Notes: generated by a model from the sequence alone, not told the origin. DNA of 64,000 nt from Paraspadella gotoi (GCA_051294375.1 CM119264.1:4117392-4181391), one strand, 5' to 3'; counted from the first letter of the stretch, positions 51,516 to 63,335 are shown. A program made the numbers and translations.

Positions 51516-51941
51516 ACCTCCTTTCCTCTTTATTTCCTTCTTACTACTTTCCTTTTTTTTTCTCTCTTTCCTCTTCTCTTTTGCGTATTCGAGTCTTTTC
51601 CTCGTCAAACTGATTTTTTTCCCTTTTTGCCAATTCGCCGACTGTAAAAGAAAAAGCGGCGTGATTTCCTCGTCGGACCGCCCGCCCGCTTGGAAAGTGG
51701 TTTAGACTGAAAGCGCTAGATGGGTTGTTATAAATTATATAAAAATCAAAAATATTATAAATTGAAAGAATATGAAAAACCAAAACTTAATTTGTAATTT
51801 TTTTTAGCTTCAAAATTTAACCAAATTTTAGCATTACGTTAAAGATTAAAATTCTCATATAGTATTTTATTCAGAAGATAATAAACCCAGAGAAAATTAT
51901 TTTTTTTCCGAAAATCAATAAACTAATTTTTATTAATTTTT
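51516..51941. other. Stretch without recognised gene
   Basis: CT-rich, then A/T-rich DNA running into the large gap. Confidence 0.6.
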
Positions 51942-52672
51942 NNNNNNNNNNNNNNNNNNNNNNNNNNNNNNNNNNNNNNNNNNNNNNNNNNNNNNNNNNN
52001 NNNNNNNNNNNNNNNNNNNNNNNNNNNNNNNNNNNNNNNNNNNNNNNNNNNNNNNNNNNNNNNNNNNNNNNNNNNNNNNNNNNNNNNNNNNNNNNNNNNN
52101 NNNNNNNNNNNNNNNNNNNNNNNNNNNNNNNNNNNNNNNNNNNNNNNNNNNNNNNNNNNNNNNNNNNNNNNNNNNNNNNNNNNNNNNNNNNNNNNNNNNN
52201 NNNNNNNNNNNNNNNNNNNNNNNNNNNNNNNNNNNNNNNNNNNNNNNNNNNNNNNNNNNNNNNNNNNNNNNNNNNNNNNNNNNNNNNNNNNNNNNNNNNN
52301 NNNNNNNNNNNNNNNNNNNNNNNNNNNNNNNNNNNNNNNNNNNNNNNNNNNNNNNNNNNNNNNNNNNNNNNNNNNNNNNNNNNNNNNNNNNNNNNNNNNN
52401 NNNNNNNNNNNNNNNNNNNNNNNNNNNNNNNNNNNNNNNNNNNNNNNNNNNNNNNNNNNNNNNNNNNNNNNNNNNNNNNNNNNNNNNNNNNNNNNNNNNN
52501 NNNNNNNNNNNNNNNNNNNNNNNNNNNNNNNNNNNNNNNNNNNNNNNNNNNNNNNNNNNNNNNNNNNNNNNNNNNNNNNNNNNNNNNNNNNNNNNNNNNN
52601 NNNNNNNNNNNNNNNNNNNNNNNNNNNNNNNNNNNNNNNNNNNNNNNNNNNNNNNNNNNNNNNNNNNNNNNN
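51942..52672. other. Assembly gap (731 N)
   Basis: Run of N. Confidence 1.
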
Positions 52673-53281
52673 GCCTCCGTCTTTCTACTTTATATTTTGT
52701 TTTAGATTTTAAGATCCATTGTTCCCAGGCAGTTTAACTAAAAAGACAGTTGTTTGAATTTAATTTTTCATTCTTTATATTTTTTTCTCAATACGCATTT
52801 TTCGTGGTATAAAATTATTTTCATTTTCGACTTTTGGATGTAAATTACATTTTTTCCCTTATTGTTTGTGTTTTTTGAGTTATTTTTGGTGATTAACTCT
52901 GCGCATTTAATATATACTTAAAAATCTCAACATCTAAAATAAAGCACTCGACAAAAAAAACTCGTGGATTATACATATTTCCAAAACAAAAAGAGAAAAT
53001 ATGACTTTGCGGTTTTAAGCAATTTCGATTAATTTTTGGGTGTTTTTGGTTTCGAGTCGTGGGGAAAAAATGAGTTGAGTAAATTGGTTAGGGTGACGGA
53101 TGCTCGAGGATGATGACCCGACCCGACGACGACGATGATGATGAAGACGACGACGACGACGACAACGACGACGACGACGACGACAACCAAAACAAAAGGA
53201 CTTACGTGTTCGCGAATAACTTTTTAGTTTTCGTCATGAAACAAAATCCCCGTCGGAATAATTAAAACTCCTTGATTATAT
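52673..53281. other. Stretch without recognised gene; GAC/GAT tract
   Basis: A/T-rich DNA with a GAC/GAT trinucleotide tract at 53126-53184. A 25-N placeholder gap follows (53282-53306). Confidence 0.6.
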
Positions 53282-53306
53282 NNNNNNNNNNNNNNNNNNN
53301 NNNNNN

Positions 53307-54110
53307 AACAATAAAACAGAAAAAAATAAAAACAGATCGTCTGAGATTTTAGCTCTGAATACGAGTGCATAGCGCAAATATTCGCTATAGTGTATCTTGT
53401 GTAATAATCAGTGATAAGTTAATTCTCTAATTGAGATTGATTGCACAGAGGAAAACAGAAAAGTAAGCCGTTGATCCCGTTTGGGAGATGAATGAGATTG
53501 ACATGTAATACATATACTCACACACGAACGCTGAGTGAGCAGAGAGACAACAAAAAAGATTGTGTAGTATGAGAATGGCAGAGTAAGGACAGTGGCCTAT
53601 GTTTAGTGTATTGCGAAGCAAAAAAAGAGAGAGAGAGTGAGACGCAGGAAAGAGAGTATGTAGATAGGGTGATGAAGCTCGAGACTAGCGATCGGATCAG
53701 GAATGAGGGGGGAGCATGAGAGATGGACGAAGTGATCGCTAGTGAACGTGAGAGAGAGGAGATTGTCGGCAGTTAGCTAGCATTAGGGGAACCATGACCG
53801 AGAGAGGATGTACTGCGATGAGGGTAAGAAAAGGGATTTCCTTGTTTATACATTCGGAAGTGAGCAAGAGGATGGGCAAAAAGACGACATGGGAAATAAT
53901 CTTTCGAAACCCATTTGAATAAAAAAGCCGCCCATGTTGCGCCGCAGCTTGTGGACTAGCGCGTGTTCGAGTGCTGATGCGACGTCTACCTCCTTCGTGC
54001 TATGCCGCTTCGGTGACTCGACAAGATATGAGGATTAGTGGTAAGGGGGAAGGCAAGAGGTAAGAGAAGAACGCAGATACTGGGTGAGGAATGGCGGCGC
54101 GAATATGACC
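53307..54110. other. Stretch without recognised gene
   Basis: Purine-rich DNA of moderate G+C. A minus frame at 53427-53621 shows no domain. Confidence 0.5.
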
Positions 54111-54124
54111 CTACGATGAATATA

Positions 54125-54235
54125 CGAGGCCGGAGGGCGCAGAGGAGGCGGGCGCCCTTCGGGGGGGCGGGCGGGCCATCCGTTTCGACTCAGCACGCCG
54201 TTTCTCGCCCATAAATAGGCTATGGAGTGATGGGA
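54125..54235 (+). promoter_or_regulatory. Weak promoter candidate: GC boxes and TATA-like box
   Basis: A G+C-rich block with GGGGGGGCGGGCGGG (about 54159-54173) is followed about 40 bp later by CCATAAATAGG (about 54210). This layout fits a core promoter on the plus strand, but no gene was recognised downstream. Confidence 0.25.
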
Positions 54236-54703
54236 AGGCGGATTCTGTGAGTCACGACCGGAGAAAATATCAGGAGTCGTCCTTCTTCGGCGGAGGGATA
54301 GTGAAAAAAGTTATCGCGAGTCGGTCCGCTAGAAGGTCTAAATACAAGTCGACGTACGATAATTAATTCGTCTGGATTGCCTTATGTTTATCCTTTTCGA
54401 TACTCTCTATATATTTGCGAGGGAAGATTTAGGATGAGGCAAACGGTCCATGTCACGTCGCTCTTGTCTCTCTCTCTTGCTATCTTTTGCGAGAGTGCTA
54501 GCGCGCAGAAGTTATCATGTCATTTGGCTCCTTGCTCCCTTTTCTCTGGATGTCTTCTCTCACTCTTTTCTCTCTTATAGTTTTTCGTTTCTTACTCTAG
54601 ACCTCTATCGAAAGCCATGCAAAGTCCTCATGTCGCTCTCTTCTCTCTCTCCTCTCTCTCTACTCTCTTCTGTATATAAATGGTTATTTTTTGTGACGGT
54701 TTA

Positions 54704-55775
54704 GTATGAAGAAGGTCAAAGGGCCCAAATGGCCCGTCAGTTATGGGCGGTTTCTTGACTTTTGTTCAAATTTACGCGGGATCACTATCGTCCTATGACT
54801 CTCTTCCCCTCTTCTTCTCTTTGCTCTCTTTCTTTTTTTTGTCTTTCTTTCTTCTCTTTCTTTTCTCCCCTTTCTTCTAATTCTTTTTTTTTCTTTCTTT
54901 CTTTTCTTTTCTTTCTTTTCATTCTCTCTCTGTCGTCGCTCTCTCTTCTCGCTCTTCTCTCTCGAGCTCCTGCTGCTTTCTCGCCTCTCGCTACCTCTCT
55001 TTCGCTCTCTCTCTCGTCTCTCTTCTCTCTTCGTCTCTCTTCTCTCTCTCTTCATCTCTCTCTCTTCATATAAATTTTTTTTTGCGTGTAGTATGAAAGG
55101 TCGTAGGGGCCAAATGGCCCGCAGGATGGGGGTTTCTTTACTTTGTCAAATTACGCAGGAGATCCACTATTCGTTCCTGATTACACCTCTGTATTCTCTC
55201 TTTAGTCTTTTCTTTCTTTTTTTCATTTCTTTTCGTTTTTGATCTGCTCTCTCTCTCTCTCTCTTTGCTCCTCTCTCGTTCTACTCTGCATCGTCTCTCT
55301 CTCCTCTCCAATTGTATCAAATGTTTTTGTGCGTTGAATGATACAAGAGTGGTCAAGGGCCCGAAATGGCCCGCACTGAGGATGGGGGGTTCTTTACTTT
55401 GCCAAATTAGCGCGGGAGAATCACGTATGCGTCCATTACTTTCTTTCTCTCTTTCTCTCTGCCTCTTTTTTTTCAGATCGGATCGTTCTTTCTCTCAAAG
55501 ATTTGTTATTCTTTTAGAATTTCTTTTAATTTCTCTTCTTTTACTTTCTTCCTTCCTTCTGCTGCATCCTCTTTTCTTCTCATCTCTCTCCTCTGTCTCT
55601 CCTCGTCTCTGATACTCTCTCCTCTCGTATTCATTAGTATTGATGTTTTTGCAGAGTGAGAGGTATATTGGACAAGGTCAGGGCCCAAATGGGCCCGCAG
55701 AGTGGAAGAGGGGTCTTTACTTGTCAAATTACGCGCGGGAATCACTAATCGTCCGATGACTCTTCTCTCTTTCTC
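54704..55775 (+). repeat. Four-copy tandem array, units of about 250-385 bp
   Basis: A conserved block of about 100 bp occurs four times, with GGGCCC/GGGGCC starts at 54721, 55106, 55357 and 55681. Each block reads, with indels, AAGG, GGGCC(C)AAATGGCCCG, a G-rich step, TCTTTACTT, TCAAATTACGC, GGGA, TCACTA, CGTCC and ATGACTCT. A CT-rich variable-length spacer follows each block. Unit length differs mostly through the CT spacer. No coding frame persists through the copies. Confidence 0.85.
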
Positions 55776-57005
55776 GCTCTTTCTCGTACTCTCTACTCGT
55801 CGTTTTACTTTCTCTCTCTCTCGTCTCTCTCTCTCGTCTCTCTCATGTCTCCGTCTACCATCGTCTCTCCTCGTGCTACTCTCTCTCTTCTCTCTCTCTC
55901 TCTCGTCTCTCTCTCTCTCTCTTTCGCTTACTGATTCACTTTTCTGTCTCTTCATTTTCCAAATTCAAATTTCACCGAAAATCAAATTTTTTTTAAAACT
56001 TTTCAACTCGAGAACTTTCATTCTTCCGTTTTCTTTTTTGTTTCGTATCGGACAACATGGTAAAATCAGCCGGCAAGTCGAGAAGATTTAACTGCGTTTC
56101 TCATTTTTTTGTTTTTTTTGTTATTTTTTTTGCAACGACTTTTTTTATGACTTTCAAAACTTATCACGGTCGCACGAAGTTAAAAATTAACTATATTACT
56201 TTACTCGTATGTATATAAGAAAAGTCTATTTGTTTTTTGTTTTTTAATTTTCGTTTGTTATTTCCCCTATTTATAATTTGGCCGTTCTCTTGTTTTTACA
56301 TCAACAAATATCGTCGACGTTTGACGGTTGGCACGAAAGACTGGAATCAATTTGTTCGCGGTTCCACATTCCATTGACTCCGTCTACCGTAATTTCTAGG
56401 ACCAACTGTACTCCGGATGCCCCACAGCGGAGACCGTTTAAAGCGAACCAGTTTTAGACTCTAGTCTTTGGGCGTGGGTTGCGCAAACGATGAGACATGG
56501 TTATGGAAATTTGAGGGCGTTGGAATCGCATAAAAAAAGATATGCGATCTGCCCTCACAGAAAATCCATCCTTTTCTCCAGCCTTCCACGGTCTCACTCT
56601 CTATCCATTTCACTCTCTCTCACTCTCCATCAACACTTCTCCCCCCCATTCTCCACGAACCAGTTTTCAAAAGCTTTTCAAACGTCATTTTCTATAACGA
56701 GGGAAAAGATAAAGCTCCCCTTTCTTCTCTCTTTTATTCCCCTTTTTTTTATTCCACTTTTTCTTTCTTTCTTTGATTTTTTTTTTGTTCATTTTATTTT
56801 TATTTTTATGTTTTTTGTCGAATTTTCGTTTCGAAAGTCGAGACTTTCTTTTTTTTGGTTTGTGGTTATTTTTTTTTCTTTCTTTTTTTTTTGAAAGTTT
56901 AAAAGCCGCAACCTTAAAAAAAAAAAGAAAAAAAGAAGAAACAACTGATCTCCCCAAAGGTTACATAGACTTTTCTTTGGTCCAAAAAAGTCAGAGAAAG
57001 GGGAG
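55776..57005. other. Stretch without recognised gene
   Basis: CT-rich DNA to 55930, then A/T-rich DNA with long T tracts. Open frames are F/S/K-rich repeat translations. Confidence 0.6.
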
Positions 57006-57238
57006 NNNNNNNNNNNNNNNNNNNNNNNNNNNNNNNNNNNNNNNNNNNNNNNNNNNNNNNNNNNNNNNNNNNNNNNNNNNNNNNNNNNNNNNNNNNNNNN
57101 NNNNNNNNNNNNNNNNNNNNNNNNNNNNNNNNNNNNNNNNNNNNNNNNNNNNNNNNNNNNNNNNNNNNNNNNNNNNNNNNNNNNNNNNNNNNNNNNNNNN
57201 NNNNNNNNNNNNNNNNNNNNNNNNNNNNNNNNNNNNNN
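57006..57238. other. Assembly gap (233 N)
   Basis: Run of N with a CT-rich right edge. Confidence 1.
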
Positions 57239-57249
57239 CTCTCTCTCTC

Positions 57250-57500
57250 CAGTAGAAAGGCGTCGGGAATCCGCCGGTGCCCGCTGCCCGCTGCCCGGGA
57301 ACAGCGATCTCATTTTTTGGCCCGACGATCCATCCGCTGCCCTTCCGCCCGCAGCCGTCCCACCGCCGCGCCGCATCTGCCGAGCAGAGAGCTGCTGCTA
57401 TCGAAACATAGTAGCCTTTGGCCAATCATAAGCCGTGAAAGAGAAGAGAATCCACCAATAGGAAGACGAAAAGGATAAAAAAATAGACCAATGGGAGGGG
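57250..57500 (-). promoter_or_regulatory. CpG-rich promoter candidate with three CCAAT boxes 33 bp apart
   Basis: CCAAT occurs at 57422, 57455 and 57488, exactly 33 bp apart, each in a plausible NF-Y context (GGCCAATCA, CACCAATAG, GACCAATGG). The left side (57250-57415) is strongly CpG-rich. Multiple CCAAT boxes spaced 31-35 bp are a known feature of NF-Y-regulated promoters. If the CpG-rich part is the transcribed side, the promoter would fire on the minus strand, the same direction as RBFOX 11 kb away. Direction and target gene are inference, since NF-Y sites work both ways. Confidence 0.45.
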
Positions 57501-57610
57501 TTAACGATAACCGGCGAGTAAGTGGTCGTGGTGAGTGATTTAGGTGGTTGGGATGAGGTTTATGTTGGCAGAAACCGTTATATTTGTTGAAAAAGCTTTA
57601 AAGAACAAGC

Positions 57611-57674
57611 AAGGTTCCCGGATGACCGAGGTTTCCGGATGACCAAGGTTCACGGGACGAGCGAGGTTCTCGAG
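57611..57674 (+). repeat. 17-bp tandem repeat, three and a half copies
   Basis: AAGGTTCCCGGATGACC, GAGGTTTCCGGATGACC and AAGGTTCACGGGACGAGC, then GAGGTTCTCGAG, starting at 57611, 57628, 57645 and 57663. Confidence 0.8.
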
Positions 57675-57780
57675 AGTTTAAGCGAAACGGTGATTAAAGC
57701 TGAGTCAGTTGCGTGGGAAAGACAATGCGCTCGTGATCGAATGTTGACGACATTCAAGAGTCATGGTGGTCTCCCCGCCA

Positions 57781-57860
57781 GGATGTGGGCGGATGGAAGG
57801 CAAAGCCTCGCCGCGGGATGTGGGCGGATGGAAGGCAAAGCCTCTCCATGGGATGTGGGG
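57781..57860 (+). repeat. 35-bp tandem repeat, two copies and a partial third
   Basis: GGATGTGGGCGGATGGAAGG starts at 57781 and 57816, with CAAAGCCTC following each time; the third start at 57851 is cut short. Confidence 0.9.
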
Positions 57861-57987
57861 CGGAGAAAATGGTTTTCAAAAAGAGTCCGACTTGAAGAGT
57901 CAGCCTTTTTTTTTCCGGGGAAAACAATGGTCGAGTTCTTTTGACTCGCACTGTCACCTCCTTTGGGAATCCGGGCAAAAACGCGGG

Positions 57988-57989
<2 letters not shown>

Positions 57990-58028
<39 letters not shown>

Positions 58029-58036
58029 CTCTCTCT
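57990..58036 (+). repeat. (CT)n microsatellite
   Basis: CT array with one GAT interruption. Confidence 0.9.
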
Positions 58037-58274
58037 TTCCTGAGTGACGCAAGACCCTCTGACCTTTTTGCTCTGTTTTACGCCAACGCTACGCCAATCA
58101 CCACGATGTTGTCTAAAATTAAAATTCGGTCGCCATTAATCGATCAAACTGAGTTGATAATCTCAATATTTAAACCAAAGCACAATTTTAAATAAACAAA
58201 ATTGACTCAGTTAAACAAGAACGCGAATATTTGTGTCTAATATAAACTAATGACGGGATCTGCAAGTAACTTTT

Positions 58275-58572
58275 GATCGAGACCCGCATTTAAACAAAAT
58301 TTCGAAATTATTCAAACAAAAATCAAATCTACTCGTGTTTAAACAAGAAAAGAGACAGAGAGAGAGAGAGAAGAGAGAGAAGAGGAGAGGAGAGCAGAGA
58401 AGGACGAAGAGAGAGAGAGAGAGAGGAAAGAGAAGACGAGTGTATTGATCATTAATGAGTTTTTCAGACTTTTTTACCCAACTCTGTTAGTCCAGTCGAC
58501 GCCCAGTTTGTCATAATTTTAGCTACATATAACCTATAAACACTTTTCATTGCTCTAAAGATCAGTAAATAC
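58275..58572 (+). repeat. Direct repeat bordering the gypsy LTR, copy 1
   Basis: Shares ordered blocks with 62459-62654: TTTTGATCGAGACC, GCATTTAAACAAAA, CGTGTTTAAACAAGAAAAGA, a GA run, ATTGATCATT, GTCGACG, CTTTTCATTGCT and GTAAATAC. Copy 1 ends four bases before the inferred LTR end at 58577. Confidence 0.8.
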
Positions 58573-58576
58573 ATAA

Positions 58577-59445
58577 TGTGCCCGAATGGCACCATATATT
58601 GAGAAGTTAGCGCTCTTCGTGCGTCGACAATTGTTTTTCTGGGCCTTGCTGGGTGGTAAGAGTTAGTATTAACAAACCTGCTTGGTTAGTATCAATAAAC
58701 ACCCTTAATAATAATCAAGCATTAAGATCCATTGCAATCTGCTTTGCTTCAAAGCAAGTTAGAGTCCTATATTGAGATAACAATTAATCAAAACTTAATG
58801 TATTCTAATTAATTATAAACAATTAAAATAATAAACATTAATTAAAAGAGATACTAATCTAAACATTGATAACTACAGAAGCCGCAGACGCGACTTCAAA
58901 GTAGGGTTGTTAATTGATTAAGTTTATCTCTGTGAAATCAATTTTTAAAGCTAGGTAAAAAACCAACAAGTTAAGTCAGGCTGATTGTTAATCCGATGGA
59001 ACTGAAACAGATTGCATCATTTGTTTCGGGAGAACAAAAGATAATAAGTAATTGTGTTTAAACTAATAAAGTCTTTTAATCAAGTTTGCTCAAAAAAAAG
59101 GTTACCACCAATAACTATTTGAGTTGAACAATGCTTTGGATGAAGTATCGGGGATGAGATATTCTCGCAGATGAGAGAATCCATCATCCCCCCCAGTACG
59201 GTAACAATAATAGCTTTCAACGGAACGCAGCGTTCTGGGGCTTATTAAAGGTAAGTACTTTACTAGTCTGAAATATCTTCTCACACCTAATATAAGTACA
59301 TATTATACTATCATAAAATTGTAAAAAAAATGTTTTAATCACTTCAAATACTATTAACTGCTATTAACGGAGCGTTATAAAGTTGGGCTGGTTTGAAAAG
59401 CCGTTTATTCATTTTAAAATGTAAAGTTTGATGGCTTGGGCGTCA
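58577..59445 (-). repeat. Probable 3' LTR of the gypsy element
   Basis: On the minus strand the segment starts TGACGCCC right after a polypurine tract (CCGATGGGGGATATTC, 59446-59461) and ends GGGCACA. This gives TG...CA ends and a length of 869 bp. No second LTR is visible in the window, so the borders rest on the tract, the termini and the sharp end of the flanking direct repeat. Confidence 0.55.
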
Positions 59446-59689
59446 GAATATCCCCCATCGGTGGGCCGTGGCCGTTGACACACCTTCTCTTACGTTTGGC
59501 GTTGGCGCGGACAATGGCTGCTTTGGTGAAATAGGGGGACGCGCGGCCGAATGTGAGGTGAGGGTGCGGCGGCCGTGCCCTCTCGGCGGCATTGATTTCT
59601 TCTCTTTGAAGTCCGCCCGCATCGCACGGGAAGCGGAAAACGGGATGTGTCTCTTTGTTCGATGACGTTAGGTGCGGTTGACGCTGGAA

Positions 59690-62394
59690 TCAGATCGGAG
59701 GCTTGGTGGTTTCGACGTGGGGGAGATGCTTTTTCGTCGTTTCTCGGTCGTCGCCGTCAATTTTATCTTGGGTTGTTTGGGCGTGGACGGCGCTAGTACG
59801 TTGGAAGGGAGTCATTGAGCCGAGTTTTGGCCCGTCGATTGTGGGGGAGGTGGACGAGGGTTGGGTAGGCACGGCGGGGTCGGGAACTTTGTTCTCGCTA
59901 TCCCTCCCGGTCAAGCCCATAGGTTGCTGGTTTGATCCGTGCGAATGGCGATTGTTTGAGCCGCAGGGCGCCGCGGGGCATATTCGACTTTGAAGTTGAG
60001 ATTTGTCGCGAGACACGACTCGATATGGGGCGTGATAAAGGCGCCGTCAACGCTGGGTGCAACCAGGTGCGCTTTGAATGAAGACGGCTGCGTCGCGATC
60101 CACCTGAGGGTTTCGGGGTAGATAAAGGCGGTTGCGCGCTCGTGTGCTGAAGTCTCGGTTGGTTGGAGGCGCTCGATCCTACCACCTCTATGGAGAATTG
60201 CTCCGCGTAATCCGTTCGAGCTGTTCCTCTTGTATCGAAGTTGGTTGTCAGAGATTGGTGGAAAGGAGCACGTCGCCCCGGCACTGGCGGTCCTTCACGC
60301 CAAAGACTAACGCTCGGCTGGAGATGCCTCAATGTCCGGATTTTTTATAGTTGTTCGATTGGCTCAGAGGGACGAAAACGGAGTCTCCAGAAACCCATTT
60401 GTGGGGATTCTTGGAGTCACCTTGAGCGCTGATCAGCGACTCACTATATTAGACGGCCGATGAACAACGACAGTATGCTAATATGATAAAAGTAATGAAA
60501 CGTGATAGTTAAAACCCGAAATGCCGTCTTGTACTGGCGGAATGGTAGGTCGCTCTGTCGTCTGATTGGTTGCTTTAGATTCCGCAACAGGCTTTGTTGT
60601 TACTGAATCCTCCCAAGATGGCTCGCCTGCAAATTGTTGCATCTCGCGATCCGTATGCTTGATGGGGCCGCTGGGATCCCGTAGTGGGGACAATCAGATG
60701 GGTCCGATCGCGTCTAGTACTGATGTGTCGTACAAATGAGTGTCTCTCATTGGGTATAAGCTGGCGGGGCCAACCTCGGAAAATTCTGTCGACTATCTGT
60801 GAGGAGGTCGAGCTTTGAAAACCATTCTTATGACCTTTGGAATCAATGCAATTGTTCACGTTGTTAAGTGTTGAAATCGTTTCGGCCGGGACTTCTGTAA
60901 GGTCGCCGGATATTGGTGGGGTCACGGTGTGACCGTGTGAACCTTTTCGCAATATTGATTTTCAGATTGGCAGGAGCACCTCACTGTGCCCAGCGGGTGG
61001 TTGTCTTAGCTCGGTAGATATTGTGTCTATATATAGATTTTGACAATATCCTTTTGAGGCGATTGGTTCTTTTTGCACTGCGTCCTCTTTCGCATTCCTG
61101 GTGTCTCCTAAGTTTTCACCGTGAATAGCCGTTGAAGATTTATACGCTTTTTTTCCGCGCCATGATCCTGGCACGAAAGGTCGTGCGGCGATTCGGGCAA
61201 TCACGAAGAGTTGCTGATTCCCACTGTGACTATCTGCGGAAATTGAGAAGGCCCCCCGTCTGGCGTCGCTGGGCAAGGCGCTGGAAATATCGTCTCCGGC
61301 GATCCAATGCTTGGTGCCTGCGCACTATTTTTTTCCTTTCCTCGAGTCAAACACGTTGGTTTTACCGCTCTTGCCCGATTAACTGGGCCGTTGAGACGGG
61401 TCGCTGGAGGTCTCCTGCTTGGCGTTTTTTTCTCCTGAAGGTAGTGGGCGGTCGATTGGTGGCGATTCGCGGCGTTTGGGCGCAGAAAAGCGTCGGCACG
61501 ACCACATTGGCCTTGTGCCTGGTCGGTGTTTATTTGTTGCGATGTCAGTCGTGATTGGATATGACTGGATAGTTGTGGAAAGTTATGGCGAGTTTGTTTG
61601 AGGGCTCGCTCGCTTGTGGAGGGTGTATTAGAACTGATGGTCAGTTGTAAGAGATGTAAACCGATCTGCCTTTCAAGCCAGTGCGAAAATGTCGGATATC
61701 GCTCGGAATGCTTCCTCCATATCCAGTTCTTTGTCCGATTTCGATACGGTTGGCCAATCGGTAATTTCTCTGTGTGTTTGGATCCTCCCCGATGTTTTGC
61801 CGTGTGTATATAGGAATTTAGGTCGAGTGGCTTCCTCCTTAGTCCTATTTTTTTTTTTCGTTTGTGCTGTTCCGCTGTTCCATTATATCCAGTCTGCCGA
61901 CGGCCTGATGTCTGGATTGCACTTTATTCCGTGGTGAGGGCATGCTGCGCGTTTGTTTGAGGGTGCCTGGTAGTAAACTGTCTCTTTGCATTTTGTCCTG
62001 TCGCTTTTTCTTTGGATTTTGCTGTTTATAAAGACACCTCCATGCAATCTTTGTTGTTTCCTGTTGTTTATTTTTTTTTTCTATTACCAATTGAGCTTGC
62101 TTTGGCTTGCCAGGGCCAAGACGTATATAATGCCGCGGCATGGTGGCGGCATCGGTTGAAACGTCGGTAGTAGTTGACCATACCGGAGGAACTCTGGAGC
62201 TCCTTTCATGTTGTGGGCGGGTTGGTGACGCGTATCGCTTTAACCCTTCTGGGGAAGGGGCTTCGCCAGTGGCGTCGACCATAGTAGGCCTAAAAATTCT
62301 CCAGTGATGGTTGGCCAGAAATCGCCATTTTCTTTGCGATTAATCACCAGTCCATTCTCGGCGAGGATAGAGTCGAACACTGTTGCCTTTCAGG
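59690..62394 (-). pseudogene. Ty3/gypsy pol remnant (RT end, RNase H, integrase)
   Basis: Three short in-frame landmarks lie in the order expected for gypsy pol. RT end: LAENGLVIN-like residues near 62340-62368, VDATGEAP near 62268-62282, and GMVNYYRRF at about 62158-62184. RNase H: IRHFR-like and following residues near 61680-61720, and a VADALSR-like stretch near 61490-61510. Integrase: an LLTDS-like segment near 60790-60812, a GPY/F-type YRVVSRDK-like segment near 60000-60030 and a RIKPA-like end near 59930. Frames change every few tens of bases, so each open frame on this strand covers only part of a domain. The copy cannot encode a working enzyme. Confidence 0.75.
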
Positions 62395-62419
62395 NNNNNN
62401 NNNNNNNNNNNNNNNNNNN
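62395..62419. other. 25-N placeholder gap
   Basis: Exactly 25 N, the same as at 14555-14579 and 53282-53306, so the true distance is unknown. It cuts the gypsy element. Confidence 1.
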
Positions 62420-62458
62420 AAAGGAAATGCAGGAAAGGAAATGGGGTTAACCCTTTTT

Positions 62459-62543
62459 TTTGATCGAGACCGCGCATTTAAACAAAAATTTCAGAAATTA
62501 ATGTCAACGACAAAATCAAAATCTATCGTGTTTAAACAAGAAA

Positions 62544-62586
<43 letters not shown>

Positions 62587-62654
62587 ATCATTTGTCCCGT
62601 CGACGTTGTCATATTTTACATCCTACTTTTCATTGCTTCTCACATCGTAAATAC
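62459..62654 (+). repeat. Direct repeat bordering the gypsy element, copy 2
   Basis: Partner of 58275-58572, shorter because of deletions. After GTAAATAC it continues into unrelated sequence (TTACATCAAGG), whereas copy 1 enters the LTR four bases later. Confidence 0.8.
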
Positions 62655-63044
62655 TTACATCAAGGTATGACGCGAAAAAAATTAAACTTGTTCTGGACAA
62701 AGAATAAATTAGGTCAAATTGATTATCGATCTGAAGAGAAAAGTTTCCCGATATGGTCATATTTTCGAGCTGTAAGTACCGATAAGATCTGGACCTGTAC
62801 TAGTTTGGTACTAAATTTAATCGATGAAAATCATAACTGACCAAATGACCATCCCTCACCCTTTATCATAGTGACAACATTGCAGATTCTCGGCATTGGC
62901 TTAAAAAGGAAAAAACGACAACGACAACAACAACCAATTCGAAACGGAGAACGGATTTCAATCACGTGATCGGCGAATGTCGAGAGATCATCGTGAGAAA
63001 GATTGTGATCTTCCGCGATTCACAAAAGATTTTCGTCGATCACT
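62655..63044. other. Stretch without recognised gene
   Basis: A/T-rich DNA. The frame at 62592-62840 has no known domain. Confidence 0.6.
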
Positions 63045-63054
63045 GTGGTGGTGG

Positions 63055-63112
<58 letters not shown>

Positions 63113-63113
63113 A
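63045..63113 (+). repeat. (GAT)n microsatellite
   Basis: About 20 GAT units. The polyaspartate frame over it is a repeat translation. Confidence 0.95.
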
Positions 63114-63335
63114 ATCAGCAGAGTATTTCCACAATTTTGACAAGAATCAGAAAGGAAAGAAATGAAAAGTGAAAAGTGAAAAGTCGCGTGACCACATGGA
63201 TGAATATCACGCGGTCTCGTAAGATGGTCACGTGACCAGAGGGCGTGTAATCCACACGCAGCCTTCATCGATTCTCGATGCTTTCGAGTCGGCGTCGGAC
63301 GTCAGAGTTAAGAAGATGACAAAAGGCGACGACAA

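Larger units (their letters stand above)
58577..62394 (-). mobile_element. Ty3/gypsy LTR retrotransposon, 3' half, degraded
   Basis: Reading on the minus strand from 62394, the order is: end of reverse transcriptase, RNase H, integrase with a GPY/F-like end, polypurine tract and LTR. All parts are broken by frequent frameshifts. The 5' half (gag, protease, most of RT, 5' LTR) is missing at a 25-N gap (62395-62419). The region is richer in G+C than its flanks and nearly free of microsatellites. Confidence 0.8.
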
